A DNA stretch of 64,000 nt from Crocodylus rhombifer (taxonomy: Eukaryota > Chordata > Crocodylia > Crocodylidae). The position numbers were made by a program, and so were the translations under genes. The notes beneath the pieces are model-generated. The model was not told where the DNA came from. It did no database searches and saw nothing but the letters and a program-made list of their open reading frames with translations. Positions 44,764-56,205 of this stretch are shown piece after piece. Within the stretch, counting starts at the first letter, position 1; the number at the start of each line of letters is the position of its first letter. The stretch spans positions 62,001 to 126,000 of the forward strand of contig JAVSML010020807.1 of the NCBI GenBank assembly GCA_038503035.1, in the 5' to 3' direction.

Positions 44764-47121
44764 CTGCAAAGCATAAAAGTCTGAATTAACACTTCGTATA
44801 CCAGAAACAAGAAACTGAGAAGCAATAACTTTTAAAGGGGAAAGTGCAAAGCCAAAATCAATACTGATTTAAGATTATAATATTTGTAGAAACCGGGTTA
44901 GTTGCAAGAATGCAACTGTGCTAGCATGTGAGAGATGTCACATTGACTACTGTAACAACTGATGCATAACATTTTTCACATATTTTAGTACTGTACAAAT
45001 CTTATTTTCTGTCACATGCAACATGTGAACATGCTGCCATGCCTTTGGATTGCCAGGTGCTAGGCATAGCCTGTCTGTCATTCATTGACATGGTTAAAAG
45101 ACTGAATGCTCAAAACTAACACACAAAAATATTTCGGTCTCAGTCTTATACACGGACTAGGGGCCCCTGCCTTTGCTGCTGGCCCAAGTGGGGCAGAAAC
45201 TAATTCACTACTTACCCAGTGACTAATAATTACAAAATGCAGAAACATCATTGGGGCATGGGCCAGAACTCAGAGTCCCTTTCCTTCTAGAGGAGTTTGT
45301 CCAAGGCAATGCACTATATTCTCCTTGGCTTTCCTTTTGATCCAAAGTATTTTGTCCACTTGGCTACCAGTGGGCTATGTTCAAGAGGAGGAGTGAAAGG
45401 TGCTCTTGGCAATGTATAACCAACGGCTGGTAGTAAGGGCACTATGCTGGGAAGTGGGAAAGGTATATTCAAACACTTCTGGAGGCAAGCGCCCTAGTAC
45501 TGTGCATCACATTTCCTGGGCAAATGCCCTATATACTAGACTGCTGGATCAAAAGTGGATGGTCACTCTCCTATGCACTACTTACATAGAGTTACTTGCC
45601 TTCCTAGGGGGAGTGGGATGAAAAAAAACACATAAATTGGCCCCAAGTGCCACTGATGAGGCTAACTTACCTGTTTAAAAGGTGAGGTTAATTTAAGCCT
45701 ATGAAACTATGAATTTATCACGACATGTTAGAAGAGGAGTTTGATTTACTTCATTGCTGTACATTTTGAATAAACCTACTTCCCTACTCCTTTTAAGGAA
45801 TCTCACAGGGCACATCCACACATGCAAGCATGTGCACTTGCAGCAGCTCAAATAAAAGGGGTGCAAATTTAAGACTGGGGGGCTGGGGTGGCAAGTGGCA
45901 ACCAATCGCCTACAGGCACCACTGACAGTGTCGGCAGCACCTTTTTTGAGGGGGTGCACTGCCATGCTTAGGGAGTGCATGTGCATCCCCTATGCATTGT
46001 CAATGGTCCCCTGCCCCTCATAGGGCAGAGCCCCCACCACAACACATGGGCTATCCTGTCTGCAGAGTCCCAGGCCCCCCCAGGGGTGACAGTCCCCTGC
46101 CTCCCCAAGCTGGTCTCCAGCCCCCTGCTCATTCCCCTGCTCTTCTCCAGCCTTTGGAAGGGCAGTAGAAACAAGAGAGAACCATTTTGAGCAGAATATT
46201 CCAGAAGTCTTGAGGGATAAGTTTCTGAGTATAGCCTCTCCATTGATTTGAGATCTAGTGAGGGAATGGTATGGTAGAAGGGAAAACCGATCATGGCAGT
46301 AGGCTTGCCAGGCCATAAGAGAGACCATTTGGGAATATTTTAATGAAAGTTATATCAAACAACAAGAATGCATTTTTTGTAGAAAACAATGTTTAAATCA
46401 AGGCTTCCTGACCAGTGATTTAAATAATGATTTAAACTGATTTGATTTAAATCAAATCTGTGCTGTTTGAGAACCATGAGAGAAACTAGAACCAGAAACC
46501 CATCTCAGTCCTAATTTCATTCTACTCTGAGCAACACTGTAAGAGTTTGAATGGAAAGAAGGATTTCTCATTATAATACAGTGTGAACTGTAGCGAGGGT
46601 GGGGAAGATCTCATTGGGATTTTAGCATGGCTGATTCTCTGACTGGTTTCAAAGCCAGACACAGTTGTCCCAGCTTGTTGGTTTAATGATGCCTGATGCT
46701 GTTGAAATATGTTTGCATCCATCCTAGAGACCACGTGAAAGATGGATACAAACAGCAGAGAAAACCTCATTCTAAGAATGTACACATTACAACACGTGGC
46801 AGTGAAGAAGCTTACAGTTTTGACATTTAAGAGGCAAGGATCTGTTTTTTGGCTTAGCATCTCCCATTAAGCTAAATGCCTCTCTTGATACTGTACTAGA
46901 ATGTATACCTATGGACTCCTCAACACAACAGGTGGACTGGTTTGTCTGATGAGAGCTGTTTCTCCAATGATAAAAACAGCCATCTCACATTTCTTTCCAG
47001 TATTGCAACTTAGAATCTTGATCAATGGGAAAGATTCTGAAACCTTAAACACCACAAAGTTGATTTCAGCCTTCAAAATAAATCGCCATACTGTTCTTGA
47101 AATGAATTAAGAAAGAGTTAC
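44764..47121. other. PTPN13 intron before FERM
   Basis: Plain intron with a GC-rich patch at about 45,860-46,150. No named element and no coding fragment. Frames at 45,968-46,328 are composition-driven. Confidence 0.5.
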
Positions 47122-47344
47122 CCTTAGTTTTCTTTGGGTCATGGCTGTTTCCAATGCAATCTCTCTCAGAGGATCTCTACTGATGTCAAGCACTGATGAC
47201 CTAACTGGATCTCCTGGATAGAGGCTAGGTCGAGATTGCCTAAGTGCCATTCTAGCTTGTAGCTGCACCATTTCCTCTTCTTGACGCTTCAACATCATTT
47301 CTTGGCTTATCAAGTTGCCATCAAGGTGTGTTTCATGTTGCCTG
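47122..47344 (-). CDS. PTPN13: PTPN13 exon: charged helix leading into FERM
   Basis: This 223-nt exon has its acceptor at CTATAG|C and its donor at CTAAGG|GTAACT. It encodes a charged, Met/Gln/Glu-rich segment (ISQEMMLKRQEEE…) followed by SLYPGD and DPLREIALETAMTQRKLR, all typical of PTPN13 just before FERM. The heptad-like charge pattern suggests a helix or short coiled coil; that is inference. It joins in phase to the next exon, giving KLR-NFFGPEF. Confidence 0.95.
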
Positions 47345-48439
47345 CTATAGTTGGAGAGAATGAGAAGATACTGTTTTAATTAAAATATTCTTACATGCTA
47401 AGATTCTGTGAGAATGGGTGTGCAGGAGAAACACCTATACATGCAAACAGACCAGAAATACAGGAAATCTAATAAATTAATTCCATACAACATGTGTTTA
47501 CTCCAGCCCAGAGGAGTTAATGCAGAATTTTCTTAAACTGAAACATCCCACAGAAATATATCAATAGAAAAAGCACGTAAAATGTGCTGAGCCTCTACCA
47601 CTGCCTGTCAATTATTTGTATGCGAATATGTGCTCAGCTGCAGTCTAACAAAAACACAATACCAATAAACCCAATTAATCCAAAGAGGAAAAAGGAAGAA
47701 TGCTTTGAAAAAGTAAGACTTCTCTTCTCCAGCAGGGGGCATGGGTAAGTTTTTTTTTTAAGTATCACATTTTAAAAAGAATCTTAATGTCAGTATTTAA
47801 CAGGAGCCTTTTTAATACCTAAAAATATAATTCTGTAAAAAAAGCCTTTATCAATTGCTTAGATGGAATTTAATGTTACTGCTTTTGTATTATTCCACTA
47901 TCGTTAAAGCAATATACATTCAGATTCCTGCAGAACTGCTGCATTTTTTAATATTTTCACCTGTTCAGTTTGCTGCAAAAGAGGTCTTGCCCTTTAAAAT
48001 GCTATAAATCAATCTTATCCTTTGCTCTGTGTTTGCTTTTGGTAATGCTGTATTGGTCTGAGAAAGTCCAATTGCCATTCTCTAGCCATCCCATGAATCC
48101 TCCAGAAAGAAAGGGAAGAACAGATACTCTGAAGTCAAAAACAAGCTGGGGAGGAAGGGAGTAACACCTCTTTTTTTGGTGGAGAAGGCACATTTTTCAA
48201 GCTTTCTTTCTACGTGAAAATGAGGAAAAAAAAGTAGTTGTCTTTTGTGTCCGCTTCCCACATATGCATTTAGTACTATAGCCAGGATACATGTGAAAAG
48301 CATCTCAATCTATGCCGTCTGCTGGGAAAACAAGCCTTGACTATTTCTGCATGTTTCTGGAGCAGGCAAAATGTTTGCTGTGACTGCTATGTGAGTAAGT
48401 ATGCACAGATGGGGCAGGGCACAATGAATCTCTCTCTCC
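47345..48439. other. PTPN13 intron, nothing recognised
   Basis: AT-rich start of the 11-kb intron upstream of FERM. Confidence 0.55.
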
Positions 48440-49050
48440 AAGACGAGGGACACACATTAAAAAGCCTGAGCCTGAATTGATCCAGTCTTTGCATGTTAGT
48501 CCAACCTGCAGAGAGTGAACTGGTTTGCAAGTGGATAGACATTTGGCACATGCCTGCAGTGGCTTAAGCCAGAAGCCCAGGGGTGCTAGAGCAGCCCTGC
48601 CTTCCACAGGGAAGCTGAGCTGACAAGGGTGGGGGTTGCCAGGCTCCAGCAGGCCTGCCCTAGTGGCCCCCTGACAGCTGGGAGCAATCTAGGCACACAG
48701 GGCTGCCTGGCCCCAGAGGGGAACTCTTTCCCTTCCTCCCTCTCCCCCACCATTGTGGGGCTGGGAGGGGGTCTCTGTTGGGTGGTGGTGGTGGGGAACT
48801 CTTCTCCTTCCTCCACCCTCCCCTGCGGTGGGGTGAGGAGGGGGCGCTATGAGGCTGCCTGGCCCCAGGAGGGACTCTTCCCCCACCTTCACACCCATTT
48901 CTTGTGATGGAGGGTGGGCTCTATGGGATGCTCTTCCCCCCACTCCTCCCTCCCCAGAGCAGGGGAGGCTCTGCTCCATGTTGGGGGAACTCTTCCCCCT
49001 CATCTCCTCCCTGCCTCCTTGTTTCCAGGCAGAGGGGTACAGTGAATTCC
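48440..49050. repeat. Left part only of the CTAGGGACAGACA element family
   Basis: Starts CGAGGGACACACATTAAAAAGCCTGAGCC, followed by CTGAATTGATCCAGTC and CATGCCTGCAGTGGCTTAAG, as in the copies at 41,094 and 54,080. No right end follows; the rest is C/T-rich. Truncated copy. Confidence 0.6.
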
Positions 49051-50150
49051 ACTATATGCATCCTGGACAAATGCATAACTATAACACCAGTACCAATTTG
49101 TTGCCTAGATCTTAAATTTTAACAAACTTTGGTTAACAGCCTATCAGCTAGGATGCAAACAGTGTTAGCACAAAGGAAATTTATTTTGTAACATAACTGT
49201 ACTGTATCTAATTCATGAAACTGACTGTAATAAGTGCCCTTTTCAAGGCTGCTAAAGCACTTTGGGAAACAATGTAACAAGTCTTAAAGAGGTAAAACAA
49301 CCTTAAGCTAGGCTGTTCCTGTAGTTAACAAGCACTGTATACATTGAGTTTAATGTATATAGCCTATTTTCAGTCTGAAGGCCATGCACTTAAACAGAAT
49401 AAACCATACATGAAACATCTGTACAGATGTGTCATGCCATAACTGCTAAAATACATAGTTTGGTGAATGGATTATACATAGAAAACCAGGCCTAGTTTTG
49501 CAATGATCTGATTCACCCAGTACATTTAAGGACCAGGAACCCATTCATCTGTCTGTGAAAAGATGACACTAATGATCAACATTTGTCAAGAATCATGAAT
49601 AGATGAAAAGCTCTGTGCAAATGCCAAGTAGCAGCTTATCTAAAATACGTGCCCTTACCCTTCAACAACATGGTCTAAGGCCACAGCGTCAGCCTGAATT
49701 TGTCTATGATTCCATGGATAATTCTGTTAATTATTAAGCCAATTCTACTGGGTGACCAGTCCACTGGAAGACTAATACCTTTAAAAATGGGTACTTAACT
49801 CATTGCCCAATGTACTTACCCAGAAATGACCCAATATGGATCAGAGAAGGAAGCTGGGGAGAGGGAGGGATAAAGGAATCTCTAATGAACAGTGGGGTGG
49901 GAAGATCAGGAGCAGATTTGACTGAGGGAGGACACACAAGGAGCAACGGAAGAGCTGGAAGTGGAACCTATCAAATACTTGGAAAACAAAGGTAACAGGA
50001 GGAGGAGTAGATCCATGTCAGTTGCTGCCCCTAGAAAGGAAAAGGAAGAAGAAATAAAGGAGGAAGAAAATATGAAACAATAGAGGAGAATAGACACAGA
50101 GGGAGAATACACATTTCCATGGTATTGACAGCATTCCAAAAGGCTTAGGG
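49051..50150. other. PTPN13 intron, nothing recognised
   Basis: Plain intron; a purine-rich run at about 50,000-50,105. Confidence 0.5.
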
Positions 50151-50454
50151 CAGTGGTTCTCAACCTTTTTAGACTCAAGGCACCCCTTAGAAAATGCCAA
50201 CTCTTAGTTTTCACTTGTTTTTTGACTACAGAAAAATAATGGAGCAATTCTTCTATTGCAAAGAACTCAGAAAGACCACAACATTACAGAATGCTTTTAG
50301 AAGTATGAATTCCTATTGAATTCCTATTTGAAATCCTGGGTTTATCTTGTGTTTGCACACCTAATGGTACTAACATTGCATGGTGCCCTCCATCACCCTT
50401 GTAAGGATCACAAGGCATCCCAGAGTGCCACAGCACCCTGGTTGAGAATTACTG
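50151..50454. mobile_element. 304-bp hAT-like MITE with 8-bp TSD
   Basis: The left end CAGTGGTTCTCAACCTTTTT and the inverted right end CAGTAATTCTCAACCAGGGT are clear terminal repeats. The flanks GCTTAGGG (50,143-50,150) and GCTTAGGA (50,455-50,462) form an 8-bp duplication with one mismatch. A shorter relative lies at 25,160. Confidence 0.9.
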
Positions 50455-51139
50455 GCTTAGGAAATACAGCAGTAAAAACTGTAGAACATGAAAAGGCTTC
50501 AACTGTATTCATAAAATGGATGAATTGCTCATAGGCTCTGATATCATATGAGTATACCAAACTAGCACACTTGATGGTCTGACAAAGCTGAGCAACCGTA
50601 TTGTTCTTTTGGCACTAGCTGTAGCTTTCCATACTCCCAACAATTACTACAAAGCTGAGCTGTTACAACTACTGCATAGGTAATTCAACAGGCTGCCCCA
50701 ACAGGCGTACACCAAGGCAGGAAATTTAATGGAGAAAAAAATATAGCATGTTTGTATGCAGATGAAATCTCTGGATATTGTGAAGTCAATAGGAAACTAT
50801 GCCCTTTGATACTAAACTGCATAAGTCATTATACTGTAATATCATTATGCTGTAAGCCAGGTGCAGGCAAAATATAGCCCATGGGCTCGATCCGGCCCGC
50901 CAGACCATTCTATCTGACTCATGGAACCCCTAAAAAATTTAGAAAATTAATATTTATCTTCCCCAGCAGCCTGTGAAAGCTGACAAGAGCAGGGGCAGTA
51001 GGGCCCAGGGGGAGCCTCAGCAAGACTGAACAGCCCAGCCCCGCCCACCCACGGCCATTTCACTCCCTTCCTGCCCTCGCCCTGTTCCAGCACCATGTGG
51101 CTGCCAGCTGAATCACTGGACTGGGGAGCACAGGGTCAC

Positions 51140-51402
51140 ACCAGTATGCAGGTGTGTGTGTATGCAGGCAGGGCGTGCGTGTGTGTGAATGCAGGCAGGG
51201 AGTGTGTGTGTGTGTATGCAGGCAGGGCATTTGTGTGTGTATACAGGAAGGGACAGTATAGGAAGCAGGCAGGGACAGTGTATGTGTGTGTAGGCAGAGT
51301 GTGTGTGTGTGTGCGCTCATAGATTGAGTCCCACACGCACACCCTACCATACACACGCACCCACACCCACCTCACACTGCCATACACGCAGACCCGACAC
51401 CT
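51140..51402. repeat. TG/CA-rich minisatellite block, first copy
   Basis: Units of the form GTGTGTGTATGCAGGCAGGG repeat at 51,150-51,300, then CACACGCACACCCTACC and CACTGCCATACACGCAGACCC. The order is repeated at 52,395-52,585, so this is one half of a duplicated block. Confidence 0.85.
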
Positions 51403-51407
51403 ACATC

Positions 51408-51485
51408 TTAGTATTGTCTGCGAATTTGAACAGGGTACTTTTTACCTCCTTGTCCAAATCACTGATGAAGATGTTGAACAGGTAA
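51408..51485 (-). mobile_element. CR1-type reverse transcriptase fragment
   Basis: The minus strand reads LFNIFISDLDKEVKSTLFKF then ADNTKM, the catalytic palm region of CR1 ORF2 (family form …FADDTK…). It is only about 26 codons long and has Asn at the second Asp of the F-A-D-D motif, so it is a dead scrap. Confidence 0.75.
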
Positions 51486-52230
51486 CCATGAGTTGTAACC
51501 TGAGCTGGATACATTCCAGAGGGAGGGGGAAACCTGCTCCCTCTGTCTCTGTGACTGGCCTCACATACCTGGGTGCTAAGGAATGTCATCATGACTGGGA
51601 CGGGGCTAGAGACCCTGCCAGTCTACCCAGCAACCAGTGATGCATTTCAAATTGGTTGGCTGGCAGCCAACAGTCGCTGGCCTTCATTGGATCAAGTAAA
51701 TGATGTCATAAGGTCATAAGTTAAGGACTGCCCAGGAGGAGGGGGAAACAGCCATGATGAGAACTCTCAGAGCAGCTGGACCATCTGAAACTTGCTCTCT
51801 CTTTTGAAACTGATGATCAATGAACTGCCTGTCTCCAGAGGGAATCTCCACCTGCCTCTGGATGATATTTGTGAGTAAGCTACTTGAGATCTAAATAGAT
51901 ATATGGCTTGCAGTAACCCAGATGCTTAATCAAAGGCTACCATGCCACTGTTTCCTCTAAGGGATTTCTCTGATGTTGCTCTACCCTGTACCCTATTCCA
52001 AACCTACTCCTTGTAACCAATAAAGTTCTCCTTTGTACCTAGCATGGTAGGCTTATTGGGAGAAGGCCTGGATTATGCCTTGGGGGTCCCCTTGGTTTGG
52101 CTGACTAAGGGAGATCAATATTTGTGCTTCAGACTGAGGATAGCACCCCAGGTTCTTATAGTGGGTCAAGTACTCTCAAGGACTACTAGGCCTGCGTTTC
52201 CCAGAGGGCACAGGTCCAAGATCAGTCCAG
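51486..52230 (+). repeat. Possible solo LTR between the two TG/CA-rich blocks
   Basis: Shows AATAAA at 52,019 followed by a GT-rich run, then TTGGTTTGGCTGACTAAGGG, the look of an R-U5 region. No internal viral reading frame. The ends could not be fixed, and it may be a different repeat. Confidence 0.4.
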
Positions 52231-52394
52231 ACTTTGGGTGGTGGCGGTGTTACCCTCAGGCTTGCGGGAGTGCTCCAGGAAGGGGGTCGGCTGGACGTAA
52301 GGCACCTCCAAAGAGGCACTCAGAGCCTGGAAGGTAGTCAGGTGCAGTGAGGCGGGTGAATCAGCACAGGAGCACCTCCTACTGCCCCCCACAG

Positions 52395-52720
52395 GGTGTA
52401 TGAGTGTGTGTGTATATTCAGGCAGGGACAGTGTGGGGGGGAGGGGCTGGCAGGGACTGTGCTTGTGTGTGTAGGCAGGGGCAGAGTGCATGTGTGTGTG
52501 TTCATAGGCTGAGCCTCACACGCACACCCCACCGTACATATGCACCCACACCCGTCTCGCACTGTCATACACAGACCCCACACTTCCCCTCACATTCCTG
52601 GCACCCACTCCCCCACAAACCCCATACCCACCCCCACCCCACATATCCACATACATACACATGGTCTCTCACCCCACATACCCACGGCCCCCCACAAACC
52701 TATACCCACCCCCCACAATA
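52395..52720. repeat. TG/CA-rich minisatellite block, second copy, and CCCACA run
   Basis: Repeats the block at 51,140 (TTCATAGGCTGAGCCTCACACGCACACC, then CACACCCGTCTCGCACTGTCATACACAGACC in the same order). It continues into a CCCCACA-rich run to about 52,720. Confidence 0.8.
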
Positions 52721-53078
52721 TACAAGAGTAAGACTTCATTTTAAGCTATTGTGCAATCACCTCTATGTACACTATACAAACACATGTAAATCAGGACAAA
52801 AATATTTTTGAAACCAAATTAATGAATGCTGTAGGTATTCACTCTTTAGAATATAATTTGGTATTTTTCTGGTTCCAAGATGGCAAAACTTCATGCTGAA
52901 AGGAGTACTTCTGGTGGCAAGGGGAGGGATTTCTGGTGGCAAAGGTCAGGGGGTGGGACTTCTAGTCACAAGATGGGGGGTGCAGGATCTGTCAAGGGGC
53001 GGGGCTACCCATGCAGCCCTTAACAGCTTGCCAAAACTTGGTAAGCGGCCCTCCACCCGAAATAACTGCCCACCTCTA

Positions 53079-54079
53079 CTATAAGCTCTCCAATGCTAAA
53101 TCACATACCTTGTTCTAGTATTCATGAACTCAGATGACAAAGATATAATTAAGACTCCAAACAATTGGACATTTTTTATGGGTGGCTGAACAGGGCAGGC
53201 CTGACTTAGAATAAAAATTACAACACCTAGAAGAAATTAAAACCTGGCAGTCTTGAGCGTTTTAATTTTGGCAGTGAAATTTACTTCAGCAACTATAAAT
53301 CTTCAACCCTATAAAGCATTACTTTTCCATAATACAAGAAAGTACACTGTAACTGTGAAAACTGCTTTTTAAAAAACACAGCATGCTTTCACCCTACTAA
53401 TTTGCTCTTTAAGCCATAGTATAATTACTGCCTTTACTGATAATAACAAGACACTTCTATTTACTGAAGTTGTTAGTGCTGCCAAGTCTGTAATATTGTT
53501 GGAGAGGGATCTGCTTTCTATCTGTTTAAGACAATCAACAGAAAAGTTACGTAGATCCCTACCGCAGGATCAAATTCTGCTCTTTGATTTACTTTGAAGA
53601 ACACACTGTTTTCAGTGAAGCATCAGAATTGTGACACCAACATATACTTTCAATATCTTTTTAAAAACCCAGCTGAATTTTCAGATTTTAGCTGCATTTG
53701 CTGAACCAGCAGTTAGAAAAGCTCTTTAATTTGTGAAGACAAAAATCATGGAAACTATTAGGACAATGAATGGGGTACTCACAAGCATGCCACTTCTGAG
53801 TAAGAACAGAAACTCTGAGGCCAAAGCAGAGATATGGCAATAATCTGAAACCATGGATCCAAACTTCACTGCATTTTGGAGTAAGATCAGATACAGATCT
53901 GATCTTTGCAGCTCAGCCCATCTGTAAGCCTTTGCAAAGTAATACTTTCCTTTCTAGATTTTGCATAATACACATTGTTACGTTACACAAAGAAAATATG
54001 TTCTCATTGAGTCAAAGAAGGACTTTCACTTGTGAAACAGGCAACCCCAACAGTATGATCCATTTACATATCACATAGG
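53079..54079. other. PTPN13 intron, nothing recognised
   Basis: AT-rich intron between two repeat elements. Confidence 0.55.
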
Positions 54080-55859
54080 CTGGGAACAGACATTCAAAAA
54101 GCCTGAGCCTGAATTGATTCAATCTTTGCAGGTTAGTCTAACCTGGCTAGGCTCAATCTGTTTGTACCAGCACAGACATCCCAGACATGCATGCACATGC
54201 CTGCAGTGGCTCAGGCTAGAAGCTGGGGGGTACTAGAGCAGCCCTCCCTCCCTTACACAGTACTGAGCTGGGGGGTGGGGGTCGTGGCTAGGCCCTGACA
54301 GGACACTGATTAACCCAGCAGGGAATTGATAACAGCATTTATCATCCCATTAAGAAAACAACAGAGGGACATTGCCAGCTATCTGCTGATTGTGCCTTTG
54401 ATTCTACCACAGCACAGACCGTAGCCAGCACATGGTCTGCTAGCTAATACACAGACACCTCTCAGCAAGTTAGAGGAGAAGGGGGAATTCCTGCTTAACA
54501 GGGAGTGGTGGGGGGAAGTGGGGAGCATCCTCCAGTCTCTGCCAAGCTCCAGCCTGGAAGCAGAGTAGAGGGGCCACAGAGAGCCCCCCCGGCCCAGAGA
54601 GTGTGCTGGGATGCTGGGGGTGTCTGGTTTAACTTAAACTAGCAAGGGGTCTGGGACAGTGTGAAGGAGGGAGAAAGAATTTACAGCATGGAGGGCCGGC
54701 AGGGCTGCAGCTGCAGCCTGGAAAGGAAGGAAAATACCCACCCAATTTCTGGAGCAGCATCTTGCTCAGGATTGGCGGAGGGAGGCTGCTCAAAGGTATT
54801 TCTGGCCTTGGAGAGGGGCAGAGAGGGGTCAGTTCCCTGCAGGCCGCACAGAGAGAGGAGCGGCTGAGTGTCTTGGCAGGCAGAAACTGCAGAACGGGCC
54901 TGAGGAACGCTGTGTGAGTGACCCTGAGGCAGGCAGAGGCCTGCGAACAAGCGGCTAGTGGGAATCTCTACAGCACAGCTGCAGCTGAGGATCTGGAGCG
55001 AGGGAGCCCACGAGGACAGAAAGAATCTCCAGACTGGAGTTTTTCCAACAGAGGATCTGGAGGAGGGCCGGAAGGGAAAAATCTACAGTCACAGGTAGAG
55101 CCTTTCTGCACAAGGGGGAGACCCCAAAAGACTGTACGTTCACAGGGGTACAGGGCAGGCTAGCACACAGAAGAGAATGGACTAAGGGATTGTTTTTTTG
55201 GTGGGACATTGCCAGAGACTGACAAGAAGGCTGAGAAGCAGCTGGGGTTTTTTCTGTGATTTCTTTTGCTGTCTATTTTGATTTTGTTTGAGCACAGGCC
55301 AAGACCAGCCTGTGGAAGGATGTACCCAAAAGAAGCACTAGGACACTCTGGGGTGCAGAGAAGGTTATGACAGGCAGCACTGCAACCTGGCTGTGGAAGA
55401 ACATCGTAAAACACCATCGGGAGAGGCTAGGCTGGGGTAAAGTGGTGGTCTGGAGCCTCACCGAAGACACAGGGAGCAAGAACAGGCAGGATCACTGTGG
55501 GCATTGCCTCCCGGGAATATATAGGTCATCAAAGTTGTGGCAGGCGAGAAAAATGTAAGATCCACTTCCTGCCAGACCTGGTGATCCAGAGCCAAGGTCT
55601 ACCCTGTTGCCACCTGTAGGCAGACGAGCACAGGGCAGCACGAGCAAGCCCTGTAATACCTACAGACACTGCAGACAGACATTGTGTAAACCAGTTTGAG
55701 CCAAATCAGTTAAGTCTGATACTACATTCAACCAGGTTTATCTCAAACCAGTTTCAGCTATTTTCAAATTGGTTTATGTGCTCTGAACATCTGTTCTGTT
55801 ACAGGTTTAAACCAGTTTCTGATCACTTAAACCAGTTTATGTGTAATGTCTGTTCCTAG
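54080..55859. mobile_element. DNA element with CTAGGGACAGACA-type terminal repeats, copy 2
   Basis: The left end CTGGGAACAGACATTCA and the right end TGTAATGTCTGTTCCTAG match copy 1 (41,094-42,836) throughout their outer parts. The middle differs: about 1 kb (54,657-55,677) of unrelated GC-rich sequence sits where copy 1 has its CR1. The flanks share CATAGG as a partial duplication. Confidence 0.75.
54657..55677. repeat. GC-rich insert inside copy 2, unidentified
   Basis: Begins right after GGGTCTGGGACAG and ends before TTGTGTAAACCAGTTTGAG. It is purine-rich with no long frame. It shares CATCAAAGTTGTGGCAGGCG with the GC-rich block at 23,531, so both may be leader or LTR pieces of one retroelement family. 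Confidence 0.45.
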
Positions 55860-55864
55860 TCATA

Positions 55865-56205
55865 GGGTGCTGACAGACATGGGAAAAAAGGCAAAACACA
55901 AAAAGTAAAAAACAGTGCTTTATCAGAAGATGAACTGCATCAGTTCGACTTGGCTCTTGAGCATCTGTATAACTCACGCACTTTAACAGGGCTTTTTGGC
56001 GCTTTTATCTAATAACTAATTGAATCAGCTATCAGATAAAAGCACCAGAAAGCCCCACTGAAGCATGGGAACTATACAGATGCTGGGCAAGCCAGGTCAA
56101 ACTGCTGTAATTTCTCTTCTGGGCATGTGCTGGACTTGGTGCAGGGGTGCACCAAGCTGAAAGTAAAACACTAGATTCTTTCCCCACCATGTCTGTAAGC
56201 ACCCA
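55865..56205. mobile_element. 341-bp foldback element (long imperfect hairpin)
   Basis: The terminal repeats GGGTGCTGACAGACATG and (inverted) GGGTGCTTACAGACATG differ at one base. Inside, AGCATCTGTATA…GCTTTTATCT pairs with AGATAAAAGC…TATACAGATGCT over about 51 bp around a 23-nt loop, and the pairing continues outward (CAGTTCGACTTGGCTCTTG with CAAGCCAGGTCAAACTG). Both flanks read ATA, a possible 3-bp target. It abuts copy 2 of the CTAGGGACAGACA element. Confidence 0.85.

Larger units (their letters stand above)
50858..53078. mobile_element. 2.2-kb composite hAT-like element with 8-bp TSD
   Basis: Begins CAGGTGCAGGCAAAATATAG and ends GAAATAACTGCCCACCTCTA, inverse-related ends. Flanked by CTGTAAGC (50,850-50,857) and CTATAAGC (53,079-53,086), 7 of 8 identical. 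The interior holds two related TG/CA-rich blocks (51,140-51,402 and 52,395-52,585), a CR1 fragment and an LTR-like stretch between them, so other elements have inserted into it. No transposase. Confidence 0.75.

Noticed and set aside
51060..51387. His/Thr-rich frames over the TG/CA block
   Set aside because: Simple-repeat translation.
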